Assembly: GCA_964020155.1 (NCBI GenBank)
Contig: OZ026568.1
Span: forward strand, 4,387,820-4,451,819
DNA from: Chondrilla cf. caribensis
Taxonomy: Eukaryota; Porifera; Demospongiae; Chondrillida; Chondrillidae
Length of the DNA stretch: 64,000 nt
Direction of reading: 5' to 3'
Shown here one piece after another: positions 14,892 to 44,125 of this stretch. The stretch's first letter is position 1. Every line of letters starts with the position of its first letter. A program made the translations under genes and the position numbers. The notes beneath the pieces were generated by a model, which saw only the letters and a program-made list of their open reading frames with translations, ran no database searches and was not told the origin of the DNA.

Positions 14892-15293
14892 CTTCAGATC
14901 GACATCAAGTAGATCAACATCATGTAGATCAACATCATGTAGATCAACATCATGTAGATCGACATCATGTAGATCGACATCATGTAGATCGACATCATGT
15001 AGATCGACATCTTGCCCACAACTTTAATTGAGAGAAATATTATTCCAAACACACAATGGCCCTATGTCAATTATTACATCAATCTCACTGTATTATTTCA
15101 ATCAGTGTTTTATTAAAAAATCATTTGTAATTGTAAATGAATAGACACACACATGCTAAGAGTGTTTGATTGAAATAGACTTGTGTGCTATGAGTAAATT
15201 GATAAAAGCAGATCTGAAGAATTAAAAATCGTAGATTGAAATGGTCTAAAAATGATCGATAATTACACTAAATAACTGGTTAATTGTACCAAT
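14892..15293. other. Convergent 3' junction WDR54 / receptor kinase, with 15-bp repeat
   Basis: Directly after the WDR54 stop, a 15 bp unit (AGATCGACATCATGT and an AGATCAACATCATGT variant) is repeated eight times at 14896-15012. The rest is AT-rich UTR-like sequence without genes. Confidence 0.8.
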
Positions 15294-21971
<6,678 letters not shown>

Positions 21972-22430
21972 GTGATAAGGGACTACGTACAAAAGGCCTG
22001 TGTACACACTCAGTATGTTTTAAAGACTCGTATACTATAATAATTACAATCGATTAGAACAAACTTAGTTTCTTTGATTGCATAATTTATTATAAATTAA
22101 TGACAACTGAAAATAAATTATTGGTTTTCATTATATTGATCCGGAAACACCCCTCCCACGACAATACAAGAGTATAAAAGGAATAATCGTGGGCTTTCGG
22201 TGTCAATTCATGAGGTTACGGTGTCACAGTGTCGGATATCAAACAGTCCTGTCAGCCACGCAACATGGCCAACCACTCACCCGTGGTCACCAACTGTAGC
22301 TCCAGCAGCACAAGGAAAAGAGGGGATTTACAGGGCATTTAGCGAACCAGGCTTGATTTCTGCTCCTCGAGATTCTTTAGTAAAGCAGCGATGATATTAT
22401 AGTCCTGGCGATTCGTGTGTGTACTCGAAA
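21972..22430. promoter_or_regulatory. Divergent promoter region, receptor kinase / intronless gene
   Basis: 459 bp between start codons. A TATAAAAG box at 22173-22180 points toward the plus-strand gene, with its ATG at 22431. The minus-strand half is AT-rich. Confidence 0.6.
22173..22180 (+). promoter_or_regulatory. TATA box
   Basis: TATAAAAG sits about 250 bp before the ATG of the intronless gene, leaving room for a 5' UTR of about 220 nt. It is the only convincing TATA box among the divergent regions. Confidence 0.55.
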
Positions 22431-23600
22431 ATGCGGTCAGTTCACCGGAAACTTGGATCGGAAATGAAATTAGGACCCTTTGACCACGCCCCCGACTCAC
22501 CTGTGTGCAAAGAGGCCGGAATGTCGAAGTTCTTTAAAAACCTTTTCGGAAGACAAATTAGTCACGGGTCGGAAAATGAGAACCCACAAGAGCTGGCACA
22601 GGCGCTAGATGACCTGACTATCCAGAGGCAGTTCTCTTATGACGATTATGAAGATAATGACGACCTTCAGCAAAACGTTGTCGACTTGGGACCGCAAGTA
22701 TCTACCAACCTGGGCGTGGGGCCTCCGGGACCAGGTGTTGGGGAGATGAAAGCAGCTTATGACCTCGGAAACGTGCTTGTCAGGGAGAGACTGACCAACG
22801 AAGATCCCGAGAACGCACAACTCCTGGCAGACGTTAAAGACACCGACATCATTGTTGTTTCCGGGACTTACGACCACATTCACTTGGTTCTCGAAGCGGT
22901 CAAAATGCCCTTCAAGTCCGTCGATCGCTCTCAAGTGGCCAAGTTGGATCTCCGACCAGACCAAACGGTCTATGTGAATTGCCCAAACAGCTTCCCAGCA
23001 GATGGGGCGAAGAGATTGGAGAAGTTTGTTGCCGAAGGCGGGCAGCTCATCACAACCGACTGGGCGCTAAAATATGTGATTGAAGTTGCCTTCCCCAAGA
23101 CGGTAGCTTACAATGGATGCGCCACAGGAGACGATGTCGTGTCTGTTGAGATTGTCGACAAGGAGGACGATGTGCTAAAGGGTTTTCTGGACCAGAAGGG
23201 AGATGCCAAACCACAATGGTGGTTGGAGTGTTCCTCATATCCCATCAAAGTACTCGATAAGGACAAAGTGAAGGTACTTGTCCGTTCTGAAGAATTGGCC
23301 AAAAAATACAAGGACGATCCTGTTATCATATCTTTTGAGTGGGGTAAGGGTATCGTGTACCACATGATTAGTCATTTCTACCTCCAAAGAAGCGAGACCC
23401 GTTCACAGAAGCATCTCGGCTCAGTGATGGACTACGGCAATGAGCAGAACCTCTCCACTGATGCAATGGAATACTACAGCAAGGTGCAGTTGACCACCCC
23501 GGCCTTGAACTATGCCATGGTGCAGTCCGCTAGTACGTCTGCAGAGTTTGTGTCTCGCTCAGTCCTCAAACACAAGAAGAGGACAAAGGGCTTATTTTAG
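22431..23600 (+). CDS. Intronless protein, possible class I glutamine amidotransferase-like fold; function unknown
   Basis: A single open frame of 389 aa without introns, in a window where all other genes are split. The first ATG is at 22431. Another in-frame ATG at 22521 starts MSKFFKNLFG. Residues 1-110 are polar and low in structure. Residues about 125-330 contain alternating hydrophobic strands (DIIVVSGTYDH, TVYVNCPNSFP), then GGQLITTDWALKYVI, VISFEWGKGIVYHMISHFY. The pattern recalls ThuA/GATase1-like domains. No catalytic Cys-His-Glu triad is evident to me. No signal peptide or membrane segment is visible. Nearby ATTGACAATAAATT-type AT-rich sequence follows the stop. It could be a retrocopy or an acquired gene. 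The ORF itself is certain, its function is not. Confidence 0.8.
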   Translation: MRSVHRKLGSEMKLGPFDHAPDSPVCKEAGMSKFFKNLFGRQISHGSENENPQELAQALDDLTIQRQFSYDDYEDNDDLQQNVVDLGPQVSTNLGVGPPGPGVGEMKAAYDLGNVLVRERLTNEDPENAQLLADVKDTDIIVVSGTYDHIHLVLEAVKMPFKSVDRSQVAKLDLRPDQTVYVNCPNSFPADGAKRLEKFVAEGGQLITTDWALKYVIEVAFPKTVAYNGCATGDDVVSVEIVDKEDDVLKGFLDQKGDAKPQWWLECSSYPIKVLDKDKVKVLVRSEELAKKYKDDPVIISFEWGKGIVYHMISHFYLQRSETRSQKHLGSVMDYGNEQNLSTDAMEYYSKVQLTTPALNYAMVQSASTSAEFVSRSVLKHKKRTKGLF

Positions 23601-23899
23601 CTGCAATAGTTTGGCATTCATGTCAGATAATGTGTAAAGAGAGATATTATAAGTTTCATATGTTTGTTCCACAGATTCTGGTTTTACCAGATGTACATGT
23701 ATTGGTGGTATATAAGAACCATTATAGGATTATATCACAGATGTTGGAATTTGAATTGTATTATAATAATTATTATTGCAATAAATTGACAAGCATAAAA
23801 TTGATAATAAATTATATGATATATAAACACAGTGAATGTTGGTTTGGAAATAATGACAAAGAGGATTTGCTCAATCACTGACACGATTATATGATGCTG
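23601..23899. other. Convergent 3' junction
   Basis: 299 AT-rich bp between two stop codons, with AATAAA-like sequences near 23778 for the plus-strand gene. No gene seen. Confidence 0.6.
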
Positions 23900-26800
23900 C
23901 TATGGATCCACCTCATTGGTAGTGCTGACGCTGGACTGCTGTCTGAGAATGGAGAGACTCATCTTACGTCGCTTCAGGTCCTCATTGACCAGACACATAC
24001 ACAGGACTGCTGTGACCCCGAGCAGAACCACAATGAGGAACAGTACCAACACCAGGACTATGGACAGGATCGTTGTCATTGATGCTTCAGACTCTATAGG
24101 ATCTGCGTAAGTTGAAATGAACTTCTGAGTGAATCGACAAGCTCCATGGTGAACTTATCTAATACAAGTTGATACACTGAGTACGTCTGATACTAGTTGG
24201 TATACTGTGTACTAGTCATACCTGCAATACTTTCTTGTACTGACAATAGTGTTGTTGCCAGGAATGTGGTTCCATTGTCCTGTACTCCACAACTGTATGC
24301 TCCTTTCTCTCTCATCGTGGCATCACACACGTAAAGAACCAGGGAATGACGGCGGAGAGTACCACCTGGGCTGTAGTGATACTGGCTCTCTCTCACAGTA
24401 AACACACGGCTGCCTTCTCTACCAAAGACCTGACAGGCTAGATCTGCCGAGAGGTTAGTGGAAACATTTGTAGAAGAAACCTCTATGTCACCAGATGGAG
24501 CCTTCCAGTAGATGCTGTCATCTGATTGGTGGATGGGAGCTAGTAAGACACATGGGATAGCTACATTGCTCCCCATCATAACCTTTCTTGTTTGAGGAGG
24601 TTTGTTTGTTTCAAATTCTTTTCTTGTGCTGATCTCTACAGGGTCGGAGATGGACAGATGTAGTGCTATCCCACACAGAGGCTGTGTGGATCTATAGTAC
24701 AGCATGCAGGGCCATTACATGCACAACATATACAGTATGTCAAACTACACTACAATATATTTTGTGAAACAGTATGAGTATTACGCAAGACAGTGTAAGT
24801 ATTACATAAATCAGATTATGTATTACGCAAGACATTGTAATGTGCAAAGCAGTTTACGTATCATATGGAGTGTGGAATGTCCTCATTTCTGAACTTCTGT
24901 TCAACTATCTATTCATTGACTCCAGCTCAGCATAGCTGACATAATGTATCATTCAATTTTGGCTATGATGGAGAACCATCAAACGAGTAGTTGTATAGTG
25001 GTAAAAATGGAGAATAAGGTCCAACTACACCATACAACTGCAAATATAACAACATCACACCAGGTGATTTGATGGTAACGAGGAACAATGTATGAATACT
25101 TCCAGATTGAATCTGTACCATGGAAGCTTAGGAAGACAGATGAATACAAGTGAAGGAAGACATCACTAGGAGTATGATGTGCTCATTCCAACTCCCACAC
25201 ACATCAGACGACATAGACAGCACTCAGAAGAGCCCCCCTCACCTACTGATGTCTGATACTCAACACTTTGGGTTGGTAGCTTTATCGTCCAGTTCCCAGA
25301 GTCACTGAAGTTTACGCTAGTGAAGGGAATGTAGATGATGACGTCACTTATCTTCAAACAGGTCTTTCTCCAGTAAGCCACAACTACTTCTGCGTGGAGA
25401 GCTTCTCTCCCAAGCTCATTCGAGATGTTTTCATAAAATTCAGTGCTACAAGCCTCATACCCTTCACCTCGAAGGTGGAGTTCAGTCTTGTTAGCATCTT
25501 CCCCGTTGAATGCCACACCCACCGGTGGATTGTTCTTCAAAGTTACAGACAAGCAGATATGGTTGGACAATCCATACAGCAGACGAACTGGCTCAGAATA
25601 AATAACAGCCTCCGTGGTAGTTGTCAATTCTGGACTACATTTTGTGTAATGAATATCGGACTCAAATTGAGATGGGGAGACTGTGTGAGCAAGGGAACAA
25701 TGTGGATTCCTGTTAGTTTGAGGACACTCTGCTGCAATGCATGGACCATACGGACCACAGGGACCACATAGCCCACATGACCCACACAGCCCACAGGGAC
25801 CACAGGGACCACATGACCCACACGGCCCACATGTCCCACATACATAATGAAAGGTTGATCTTTGAATAATAGCCCATGGGAAAGAAATAGTTGATACAGA
25901 ACTGTGTATATGTGAATATGTGGCTGCGTGTAAATCTGTCTGTCTGGAATTATCAGAATGTAGTAAAATGATTGAAATTAAGGTTCAAGGAAGGTTATCC
26001 TGTTGGATTCATTACACTGTATCAGTTGGTGCTGGAAGTTATTCTGATGTAATGTTTTGGCGTGAATACAGTATTTCGAGGAGCACAAACACCAGTGACT
26101 GCATACCCTCGGTACAACAATGAAGTCCAGAGATGAAGAATTCGAGGTCAATAATTGAGATTATAAGTATCATCAAGCCAGCCCTCAACCCTGACAATCA
26201 AGGAAGTATTGCACAATGTTTCTGTGACCCAAGCTGAGTACATCTGTTCATAACGATGTTGTTAATGGGAACACCCATTAGTGTACAAATAGATGCCTTA
26301 TTGAAGACTTCTGGTGATAAGTCCTCCCACAGCTTCCTTAACTTCCATTGTTCACTGTACACACTAGGCCATACTCCCTTACTTGGGATAGTGCATCCTG
26401 TCTTATCACTACCCCTTCCATGACTTGGTAAATGAAGTAACGAATTTAATCACAGACAGCGTGCATAGAAGTGTGAAAAGCTAACTATAAGGATTCTATA
26501 TCTAATGATAGGAATCTATGGTAGTATACACATCTGGATACCACTGTCCCCTCTAAGCTGGTACCACAGGAAAGAGGCTGTATAAATGCAGATGCATTGT
26601 GCGTGCAGTCCATGGAATTGCTTGGTTATTCCATCTATACGCTGATGCAGACATACGAATAGCAATAATGATACACTCTCACAGGGATCATTCATCACAG
26701 AAATTATACTCACATAGTTGGTCATCCTTTACTTCAACTGGCTGTTGGTCATTCAAGCATCCTTGAACACTGCATTTAGCAAAAGCTCCTTTATTTTTTA

Positions 26801-27293
26801 ACCCATTCCACATCTCATTTGGTCCCTTCAGGGATCCACTCATGTGGTCTATGTACATATGCTTGACATGGGTCCAGCATCTCGAATAATTGGCATTCGT
26901 ATCCCCTGTAGATAAGACCCTATCACTGCAGTTGTTATCATAGTCATGGAACTGGAAGGACCCGTTGGACAGAAAGAGTGCTCTTTTGCAGAAACCTTTA
27001 GAGCACACTCCATCGCACACACATTCTTTAGGAGTAGAGAACCTTATTTCCCATTGCACCACATGGCCGCTGGTGACGTTTGTCGGACACCTGTTAAGAC
27101 AGGGTAACTTGCCCGTACTTGGACTATCGACTTGGACTTGTCCCGCACATGGTTCGGTCGAGTCCTTCACTGCAAAGATTCCTGAATAGAGTAAAACAAA
27201 ACATTATGTAGCGGCTGACAGTAAGCCGAGATGGATTCGCCTGAAAGATTAACCTGAGTGTAAGAGAAGCAGTTGGACTAAAAGACGAAGCAT
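23900..27293 (-). CDS. Kinase-less paralog of the neighbouring receptor (short-tailed membrane receptor)
   Basis: Five exons: 27254-27293, 26714-27181, 25243-25731, 24222-24635 and 23900-24102, totalling 1614 nt or 537 aa. Exon 1 is a signal peptide (MLRLLVQLLLLHSG). Exons 2-4 match the ectodomain of the receptor kinase at 15294-21971 almost residue for residue. They keep its Cys pattern, the YWKAPSG and GAYSCGVQDNG motifs, many N-glycosylation sites and the same phase-1 introns. The last exon encodes one membrane helix (TILSIVLVLVLFLIVVLL) and a tail of about 30 residues ending EVDP, with no kinase and no Tyr. It is unrelated to the membrane exon of the kinase gene. The obvious reading is a decoy or co-receptor (inference). 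The gene starts 101 bp from ZDHHC16. Confidence 0.9.
25746..25840. repeat. Short 9-bp GGACCACAG repeat in intron 2 of the kinase-less receptor
   Basis: A shorter version of the repeat in the paralogous intron at 21151-21405, showing that the duplicated block included this intron end. Confidence 0.85.
25846..26713. other. Rest of the long intron 2 of the kinase-less receptor
   Basis: Nearly 870 bp of unique, AT-rich sequence with no recognised exon. The equivalent intron of the paralog has only 281 bp. Confidence 0.55.
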
Positions 27294-27394
27294 TTCGTTT
27301 CCGTGTGACCTATATGCTCCCTATGCTTCGTCTTATATAGTTCGCCCAGCGCTTCGTCCGCTCGATCGACACCCTAGCATCAGCCTGATGTCAC
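27294..27394. promoter_or_regulatory. Divergent promoter region, kinase-less receptor / ZDHHC16
   Basis: Only 101 bp between the two ATGs, the shortest head-to-head gap here. Using the second ZDHHC16 ATG (27425) widens it to 131 bp. Confidence 0.55.
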
Positions 27395-28995
27395 ATGATC
27401 AGCGGAAGGATTGCGCTGTGTAAAATGGCGACGAATGCAGTTAGGAAGTTGAGGTTGATGTGTTCCAGAACACGGAGCCGATGTTACTCTTATCTCCCCC
27501 GCACAGCAAAACTAGCCCTGGTAGCTGTAAGGTCCTTGACCAAGACACCAGAAGGGGGACATGGCGGTGACTTGATGATGAGGACTTGCGAGCCTATCTT
27601 CAGTTTGTTTGAGAAGGGCGTTTGGTGGATAGGACTGGTGAGTCAAAAGTGTTCTCTAATGTCTTTGGCCGTATGTCGTTCAAGCTCGTTTTCTTCCACA
27701 TCTAGTTATGTTTCCTCATTGTCATTGTGGGCATAACCACCGTTTCGGGAACTTTCTACGTGTACGTTGTTCCCGCGTATTGGGAGGGGAACATGGTATT
27801 CTTCTCGTTGTGGTTCGTATTGGGACATTACCTTCTAATAAACGTGACGTTTCACTACTACAAGGGATTCGTGACGGGACCGGGCAGTCCCAAACAAGTG
27901 AGTGATCCTCTCCACAGCAAAGACATAGCAGTGTTGTGTTTGCACGTCTCTGTGTCTGAGGTGAAAGCATGTGTTGGTACATTTGTGTCCATTATGTGAG
28001 TCATTATGATCTCACTGGTGAACAATTACACTGAGTGTACTGTCCATCCCTTCCTTGTTGCTAAGGTAAAGAATTTTTCACCGTATCGTGACCCCACCCC
28101 CTCTGGATGGAAGGTCTGCTTCAAATGTGAGTACTCCCTTAGCCCACACACAGCAACACCAGTGCTGTGTCAAGTCGACATTGCACTGTGTATGTACACC
28201 TGTGTGTGGGGAGACTTGTGTGGTCACCTCTGTGTATAGGTGGGTACCTATTTTACATCACGTTTAGGAAGGATACGTTCCCTGTGTTTCCTTCCTCAAG
28301 GTGATGTGAATGACATGTATCCTGTTGGTCTTGATGTTGCCATGAATCAGGATACATGTATGTGTATATAGACAGTATGTGTGTATGTATGTACGTATAT
28401 AAGTATGTATGTATGTATGTATGTATGTATATAAGTATGTACATATGTATGCATTATGTGATGTGTGTGTATCCATGGCCTACATCAACCCACATGTTGC
28501 AGATGCAGGTATCTTGATAAACAGCTGAAATGATCTACCCCTCTCTCTATTGATGAGAGTGTAGCCTTTCCTTCACAACTGCCCACAGTTAGCCATTCCT
28601 TCACACTGCCCACAGTAGCCATTCCTTCACAACTGCCCACAGTAGCCATTCCTTCACTACTGCCCACAGTTAGCCATTCCTTCACAACTGCCCACAGTAG
28701 CCATTCCTTCACAACTGCCCACAGTAGCCATTCCTTCACAACTGCCCACAGTAGCCATTCCTTCACAACTGCCCACAGTAGCACATTGTTCTGGTGATTC
28801 TGTCTTTTGTTGCAGGTAGCCAGCCCAAACCTCCACGATCTCATCATTGCAGGATATGTAACAAGTGAGTCTTTTCGTATTCCTGTGTGGGTTGTGATGT
28901 TGGTGTAGTAACAATGGTGTTCCCTGTAGGTGTATTTTGAAGATGGATCATCATTGTCGTATCCTCTGTGTGTGTGCATGTGGTGTGTGTGTGTG

Positions 28996-29067
<72 letters not shown>

Positions 29068-29520
29068 GTATGTTTGCATGCATACGTACACATCTGTTGA
29101 TTGAGCTCCACACCTATAGTTCAGTTTCTTAGCGAGTAGCTTGGTTCTTCAATTGTATTGGGCAGAACAACCATCGGTACTTTCTCATGTTTGTCGTCTA
29201 CATGTGGTTTGCTGTGATGTTTGTGGTCCTGTCACTATGGAAACAAATGTCTTTCATGTACGAAAGATCAACAGTGAGTTGACAGACCTTCCATCATTGT
29301 ATCATTGTACCATGTGGTATGCGTGTGTTGAACGTGATGTTGTGTGTTACTGTCTTGTTGATCCGTTAGCCCTGGCTCAACAGCTTCATGACAAGTCTTG
29401 GCATCGTGAGTATGCTCTACATACGTGTGTAGTTACTATTACATGCACACAAGTACACCAAGTTGGGCACACACGTACATACACATGCACACAACAACCC
29501 ACACACAGTACACACACACA

Positions 29521-29585
<65 letters not shown>

Positions 29586-30424
29586 TTCACTTATTCTCTG
29601 CAGAGTCAATTGGAATACTATCCAAAGGATCACCACATTGCAGTGTGGGAGCACTTCTTCACTACAATAGTATTCTTCGTATGTTTTGGAGTCTCCATAG
29701 CCCTGGCTGTCCTTGGAGGATGGCATATCTACTTAATAACACGTGCAGAAACATCCATCGAGTTCTATACCAACAGAAGTGAGGCAGTAGATATGCGAAG
29801 AGCTGGTAAGGTGTGTATGCATAGTACATGCAAACAGATGCAGGTGGTTTATTGTTTGTTCCTGTTTGTTTTTAGAGGTTTGTCAACAAATACAGTTATG
29901 GTAAACTGAACAACTGGAGGATATTCCTAGGGTTGAAGAGTGGGCGGTGAGTCTGGAACCAAATCTACTTGTTGCATTCTCATCATCCCTACTTGCTAAC
30001 TGTTTGTGTATGTACGGTATGTGTCAAGTATTTGTTGATTGTTATGTGTTATGGTTATTGTTATTGTTATGGTTACGGTTACATAACCTCATTCAAACTA
30101 CCAGCCGGAGGCTACAGTGCTAGACACCCAGTGAACAGGGTGCCAACATGAGAGACAAGAAAGATCGTACCTACATACCTGCTACATATTCCTAATTTGT
30201 TGACTGTTCGTTGTGTTGATTACATATTACTTGTTGGTCGACTGTTTGTTGTTTGTTGTCACCGTTGCTTGCTTGTCACCAGGTCGTTGGCACGTCACAT
30301 CTTGCTACCTTCCGGACATGAGCCCATCAGTGATGGAATGGACTGGGACGTGGAGTCTGAGGCATTGAGAAAAATAACGGGGTTTTCCTCATCAAGCACA
30401 TCAATGTTAGCAGACATGATTTAA
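27395..30424 (+). CDS. ZDHHC16: Palmitoyltransferase ZDHHC16
   Basis: A polytopic protein S-acyltransferase of the ER/Golgi. Ten exons: 27395-27637, 27706-27897, 28066-28126, 28816-28864, 28930-28958, 29140-29273, 29370-29405, 29604-29810, 29876-29946 and 30283-30424, totalling 1164 nt or 387 aa (human 377). Hydrophobic helices flank the Cys-rich domain: CFKC, PPRSHHCRIC, CILKMDHHCPW and NCIGQNNHRYF. The catalytic DHHC is in a 29-nt exon and the following P-W is completed in the next exon. The C-terminal RFVNKYSYGKLNNWRIFLGL and HILLPSGHEP blocks are diagnostic for ZDHHC16 rather than other family members. Exon 8 uses the donor after AAG (29810), not the nearer one, to keep frame. A second ATG at 27425 has good context. 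Confidence 0.95.
28365..28452. repeat. (TATG)n in ZDHHC16 intron 3
   Basis: Imperfect GTATGTAT tetranucleotide run. Confidence 0.85.
28567..28790. repeat. 27-bp minisatellite in ZDHHC16 intron 3
   Basis: About eight copies of CCATTCCTTCACAACTGCCC plus ACAGTAG. Each unit carries a pyrimidine-rich stretch followed by CCCACAG on the sense strand. Confidence 0.93.
28967..29067. repeat. (GT)n in ZDHHC16 intron 5
   Basis: Sense-strand GT array starting about 8 nt after the donor of the 29-nt DHHC exon. Confidence 0.95.
29511..29580. repeat. (CA)n in ZDHHC16 intron 7
   Basis: Sense-strand CA array close to the acceptor of exon 8. Confidence 0.93.
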
Positions 30425-30713
30425 TTTATGACCTGACAGAATTAGGAGTTCATTCTCTAGTTTCTTGGGTGAATATGTATTTTCACATTCCAAACACTTT
30501 CTTAATCTGCTCACAATCCAACACTTCTGTTTTGAATTATACAGTAACTATTTTATGTACGTATTTGCTAATGTTATAGCACAATTATTGTACAGCTAAA
30601 ATATGTAGATAATTCTAGCCCAATTTCTAATTCTTGGCATTCTAAAATCGGCCATCTTTTTCACGCAATATGAAATTATATAAATTCACTCTTGTAGCTA
30701 CACGTAGGAATGC

Positions 30714-30777
<64 letters not shown>

Positions 30778-31172
30778 TAATAATAATTATATATAATATA
30801 ATATCTATAGACTAACATCCTAAAGTAAATTTGTAGATTGATACTTCAATTAAATTCCCAAATTATAACAAATCATGAAATAACTGAGTGATGCAAAACT
30901 ATGATCTTTAAAATTCTGAATAAAGAAGCGAGACAAACAGCAGCAATGCTATTATGTACAATAGCTACACTTCTGGTACAGCACAGTCCGACTGTGTCCA
31001 GTACAATGTACATTTGTGATAATCTTACAATATGTATGCTACAACATGTCTCACTGGTTTGGACATACGTCCTCAACACTGAACGACTTAGTTGGGTGAA
31101 CAATAAATAAGGGGAATAAAATACAGGGATTAGCGAGGATGGGATGATCTGTGAACGTGACTAGTTGATATC
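30425..31172. other. Convergent 3' junction ZDHHC16 / INPP5F
   Basis: 748 AT-rich bp holding the two 3' UTRs and a pure (AT)n run at 30713-30774. No gene seen. Confidence 0.65.
30713..30774. repeat. (AT)n
   Basis: About 60 bp of uninterrupted AT dinucleotides. It is the only long dinucleotide run of this window that lies outside an intron. Confidence 0.95.
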
Positions 31173-37675
<6,503 letters not shown>

Positions 37676-38060
37676 ACTCGTTTCTTGCTCCTACAATGAG
37701 TAGATCCTCGTGTGAACACTATCATATAAGTTTAGGAGGATGTGATGTGACTACGAAGTATGGACATTTGCGTGGGATGGAGGTATGCTACGATTGTGTT
37801 ACAGTATAACACACGTATAAATATAATACTAACTGCCAGTTTGGCGTTAATTACGAGTATTCAAGAACAGTTCATCGTGTCTGCAATCATTTATTGTTGA
37901 TGTGAGTATTGAAAGTGCAAGTTGCTGAGGACCTGTAGTGGAACTGGTAACTTGAGAGCTACAAATCATGTTTGTGAGCCGTACGGAAGTAATTAGGCGT
38001 GGGTGACCTGTCGCGGAGAACGTCCGGAAATAATTATATCGGTAAATATTTGGAATAAAA
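37676..38060. promoter_or_regulatory. Divergent promoter region INPP5F / GOLGA7
   Basis: 385 bp between start codons. No TATA box near either start. Confidence 0.5.
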
Positions 38061-39242
38061 ATGGCTCGCCGGGGGCAGCCGAGAAAGTTCTTTATTCAGA
38101 GAGACTACACGAATGGAACGGCTGTGAGATTTGTAACTGATTTTCCAACAGAGTTTAGAGGAAGGGTAAGTGTATAGAACGTTCTACTGTCCTGACCTGT
38201 CCATTGGGCAAGTAGAGAACATTGACTTCCTCATGGGATTCTTTGCCGGGTTTGTCCGTCTACTAGTCAGTGTGCTTCTACAGGTATCCGAAGATGACTT
38301 CAATACCACCATGACGCACATCAACGAAATATTTGACGAAGCAGAAGCGTTAAATTGTAGAACGTATATGGAAGGGTGTTTAGCCTGTGTGACTGGCTAC
38401 CTAATCCACTGTTGCTGTAAGACGCATTATGAGAAGGTAAGGCTTTGGACAAATAAAATGTTGAATGATGGAGGATTACTCCACACTGTATTCTGTGTAT
38501 TCTTTGCTCCAGTGTGTGGAGAGAGTGGCTCGATACATCGATGAACAAAACAGAAACGTGTTTGAGTCCAAGGGAATTGTATTTGGTGATCCAATGGATA
38601 GAGGACTACGCTGTGTATCCAATGTACAGTCGTGTGTCTGTGTGTTGTTGTTGTTTGTGTGTCGACAGTTGTGTATCCAATGTAGTCGTGTGTCTGTGTG
38701 TTGTTGTTGTTTGTGTGTCGACAGTTGTGTATCCAATATACAGTGGTGGGTCTCTGTTGTTGTTGTTTGTGTGTCAACAGTTGTACATGTGTCTGTTTGT
38801 TGTTGTTTATGTAATGTTACATACATCATACATGTATTACATACATCATACATCATATGTACATACATACATGCATACATCATATCATCATACATCGTAC
38901 ATGTGTATTGATGGTGTACTGCCATGTGTGTTCACTGTGTCATTGTTAGTCTACTCATAAGTACAAGAGCACTTTCATGCTTAGAGCTACAGTCCTAGTT
39001 CATACGTTCGCAGATGTGTACATCTCTTGTCAAAAGACACAGAGTTCTATTGAAGTTTGGTAGGTATTAAGTGTCAACCTGCACTGTTGGAGGGTTGGAG
39101 GGTCACCTGTACCCCCATTGAGCCTGCCAGCCACACACTGAGACTGCGGGGTTTCAAGCCATGTTAATTGCTCACATTCTCTCTTGTTGCACTTAACTCT
39201 AAGATACAGATTGAGGTCAATGTGTACCCTGATGCCCCCTGA
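38061..39242 (+). CDS. GOLGA7: Golgin A7 (GCP16), accessory subunit of DHHC palmitoyltransferases
   Basis: A small Golgi protein that partners DHHC9-type enzymes in Ras palmitoylation. Four exons: 38061-38165, 38284-38436, 38513-38614 and 39210-39242, totalling 393 nt or 130 aa (human 137). Matching blocks are KFFIQRDYTNGTAVRF, YMEGCLACVTGYLIHCCCK with the two Cys that are palmitoylated in the human protein, THYEK, YIDEQNRNVFESKGI, DPMDRGLR and the final IEVNVYPDAP. The last exon is only 33 nt and ends the protein earlier than in mammals. It lies on the other side of INPP5F from ZDHHC16, so two palmitoylation factors are near neighbours, though ZDHHC16 is not its known partner. Confidence 0.94.
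38610..38800. repeat. Minisatellite at the donor of GOLGA7 intron 3
   Basis: About three units of about 54-60 bp starting with the exon end (TGTGTATCCAATG) and containing TTGTTGTTTGTGTGTCGACAG. They carry both donor-like and acceptor-like sequences. Confidence 0.88.
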
Positions 39243-39947
39243 CGCCCAGCAGATTGTATTTGGCAGAACTGATCCTGTTTTTATCTTCTATGTGATATTA
39301 TTTCTCCCTCTGCATTTGTGCTACTCGGACACCCATCTACACCCACCCACCATCCCACCTCTCCCACCCTCACTGTACATCTGCATAATACACTCACACC
39401 TAAACACACAATGGAAATTATCAGTTATTGTCAATAATTATTACTGCCGTGACTTATGTTTGTAAACTATCATGAGATAACATGTTACGAGGAATGTAGC
39501 ACCACATCCTGTGATGGAGTGTGATCGACGATGTGCAGGACGGTTGGATTTACATCTTGTAGCCAGAGATCCATTTTGTGGGAGAGAACTCCACAAGAAT
39601 CAGACATAACCTTGTAAACCAGTATGCATACTGTTGTCACTACAGCCTACCATATTGGAAACACATCAAGGGCTTCCTTGTGATCCAAGACAGTTGGTCA
39701 CATGTTGTAATACTTGGCCATGTTGGATCCTACCATATAAATTCTGTGCACCTTCCCTTGATGGTGAGGGGTGCTTCCGTCAGCTGACACAGCATGCAGT
39801 GCACAATAATCTCTCGATCGCATGAGCTTGGAATGCATGTGCTTACAATACAATAACTTATAATTGAACTAATTAATTTCATTCAATAAACTCTTAACAC
39901 TGTCATCAAAGGCAGAAACTAGACAGTACATAAACGTTCCAAACAGG
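39243..39947. other. Convergent 3' junction GOLGA7 / CLINT1
   Basis: 705 bp without recognisable genes. AATAAA occurs near 39885 on the plus strand. Confidence 0.6.
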
Positions 39948-44125
<4,178 letters not shown>

